64,000 nt of DNA from Polyangiaceae bacterium (GTDB lineage: Bacteria; Myxococcota_A; Polyangia; Polyangiales; Polyangiaceae), in NCBI GenBank assembly GCA_019637295.1, contig JAHBVX010000002.1, forward strand, positions 992,001 to 1,056,000, in the 5' to 3' direction. The notes below the pieces were generated by a model. The model had not been told where the DNA came from and made no database searches. It saw nothing but the letters and a program-made list of their open reading frames with translations. A program made the translations under genes and the position numbers. Below are positions 63,803-64,000 of this stretch, piece by piece (positions within the stretch are counted from its first letter, which is position 1; every line of letters starts with the position of its first letter).

Positions 63803-64000
63803 GCAAGGTGCGCGTGTATGAAGTTGCCCGGGATCTGGGCATGGACAACAAGGCGCTGGTCGCCTTGTTTCAGACGGTGGGCATCAGCGAGGTCCGCAAC
63901 CACATGAGCGCCGTCGCGCCGGATCAGGTGGAGCGCGTCAAGCGCCACCTGGAGAAGCAGACCTCCCAGAAGGGGGTCGAGGAGCGGATTCACGCCACCG
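63799..64000 (+). CDS. infB: Translation initiation factor IF-2, N-terminal fragment
   Basis: The ATG at 63799 overlaps the upstream TGA and an open frame runs to the window end (67 codons). It reads MSKVRVYEVARDLGMDNKAL and continues with LFQTVGISEVRNHMSAVA, the IF-2 N-terminal helical domain. The GTPase part lies outside the window. IF-2 delivers initiator tRNA to the ribosome. Position after nusA and YlxR/Q is the canonical operon order. Confidence 0.95.
   Translation, partial: MSKVRVYEVARDLGMDNKALVALFQTVGISEVRNHMSAVAPDQVERVKRHLEKQTSQKGVEERIHAT

Overview
The window is GC-rich, gene-dense bacterial chromosome. Its style fits Myxococcota, most likely Polyangiales (relatives of Sorangium or Polyangium). 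This is inferred from the high GC, three Ser/Thr protein kinases plus a pseudokinase, many lipoproteins with Gly/Ser-rich or Asp/Ala/Gly-rich low-complexity segments, HEAT/TPR/VWA proteins, and frequent 4-bp ATGA/GTGA/TTGA gene overlaps. I see no insertion sequence, prophage, CRISPR array, tRNA or rRNA, and no gene-free stretch longer than about 220 bp.

Layout. 1-6 kb: the edge of a membrane protein, an esterase, the minus-strand panB-panC-tmk-PDZ lipoprotein run, and a large lipoprotein. 6-13 kb: a TPR/kinase protein, envelope lipoproteins, an ABC permease pair without its ATPase, and a DedA-type protein. 13-21 kb: HEAT protein, 2-oxoacid dehydrogenase E1 alpha and E3 (no E1 beta or E2), a five-hairpin intergenic array, a Bcp peroxiredoxin, PspA coupled to a degenerate cyclase/ATPase-like protein, and an orphan type III secretion switch protein. 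21-34 kb: M48 lipoprotein, Ca2+/cation antiporter, dicarboxylate symporter, phospholipase-D family synthase, FemAB-like protein, HD hydrolase, XPB-N-domain protein and lysA. 34-41 kb: pyruvate kinase coupled to a Ser/Thr kinase, then ferritin-like and methyltransferase genes.

41-49.4 kb holds the most unusual locus: four genes, each overlapping the next by 4 bp. They encode (1) a canonical membrane Ser/Thr kinase, (2) a pseudokinase fused through one membrane helix to a pentaheme c-type cytochrome, (3) two cyclic-nucleotide-binding-like domains, four [4Fe-4S]-type motifs and a membrane domain with two H-x13-H helices like bis-heme-b ferric reductases, and (4) a tetraheme cytochrome, membrane helix, ferredoxin and FAD/NAD(P) oxidoreductase. 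The predicted topology puts every c-heme in the periplasm and every flavin, Fe-S and signalling domain in the cytoplasm. I read it as a signal-controlled transmembrane electron conduit. A large inverted repeat sits just upstream of its putative -10 box.

49.4-64 kb: an esterase lipoprotein, a RimK system (zinc-protease-like protein plus RimK fused to an RCK_C domain), two VWA proteins, a DUF1285 protein, a SerA-type dehydrogenase, and the start of the rimP-nusA-ylxR/Q-infB operon. The rimP leader contains a T9 intrinsic terminator inside a long-range helix, suggesting attenuation.

A window-wide signal is a TANNNT box about 5-13 nt before many start codons, which suggests leaderless or near-leaderless transcripts.
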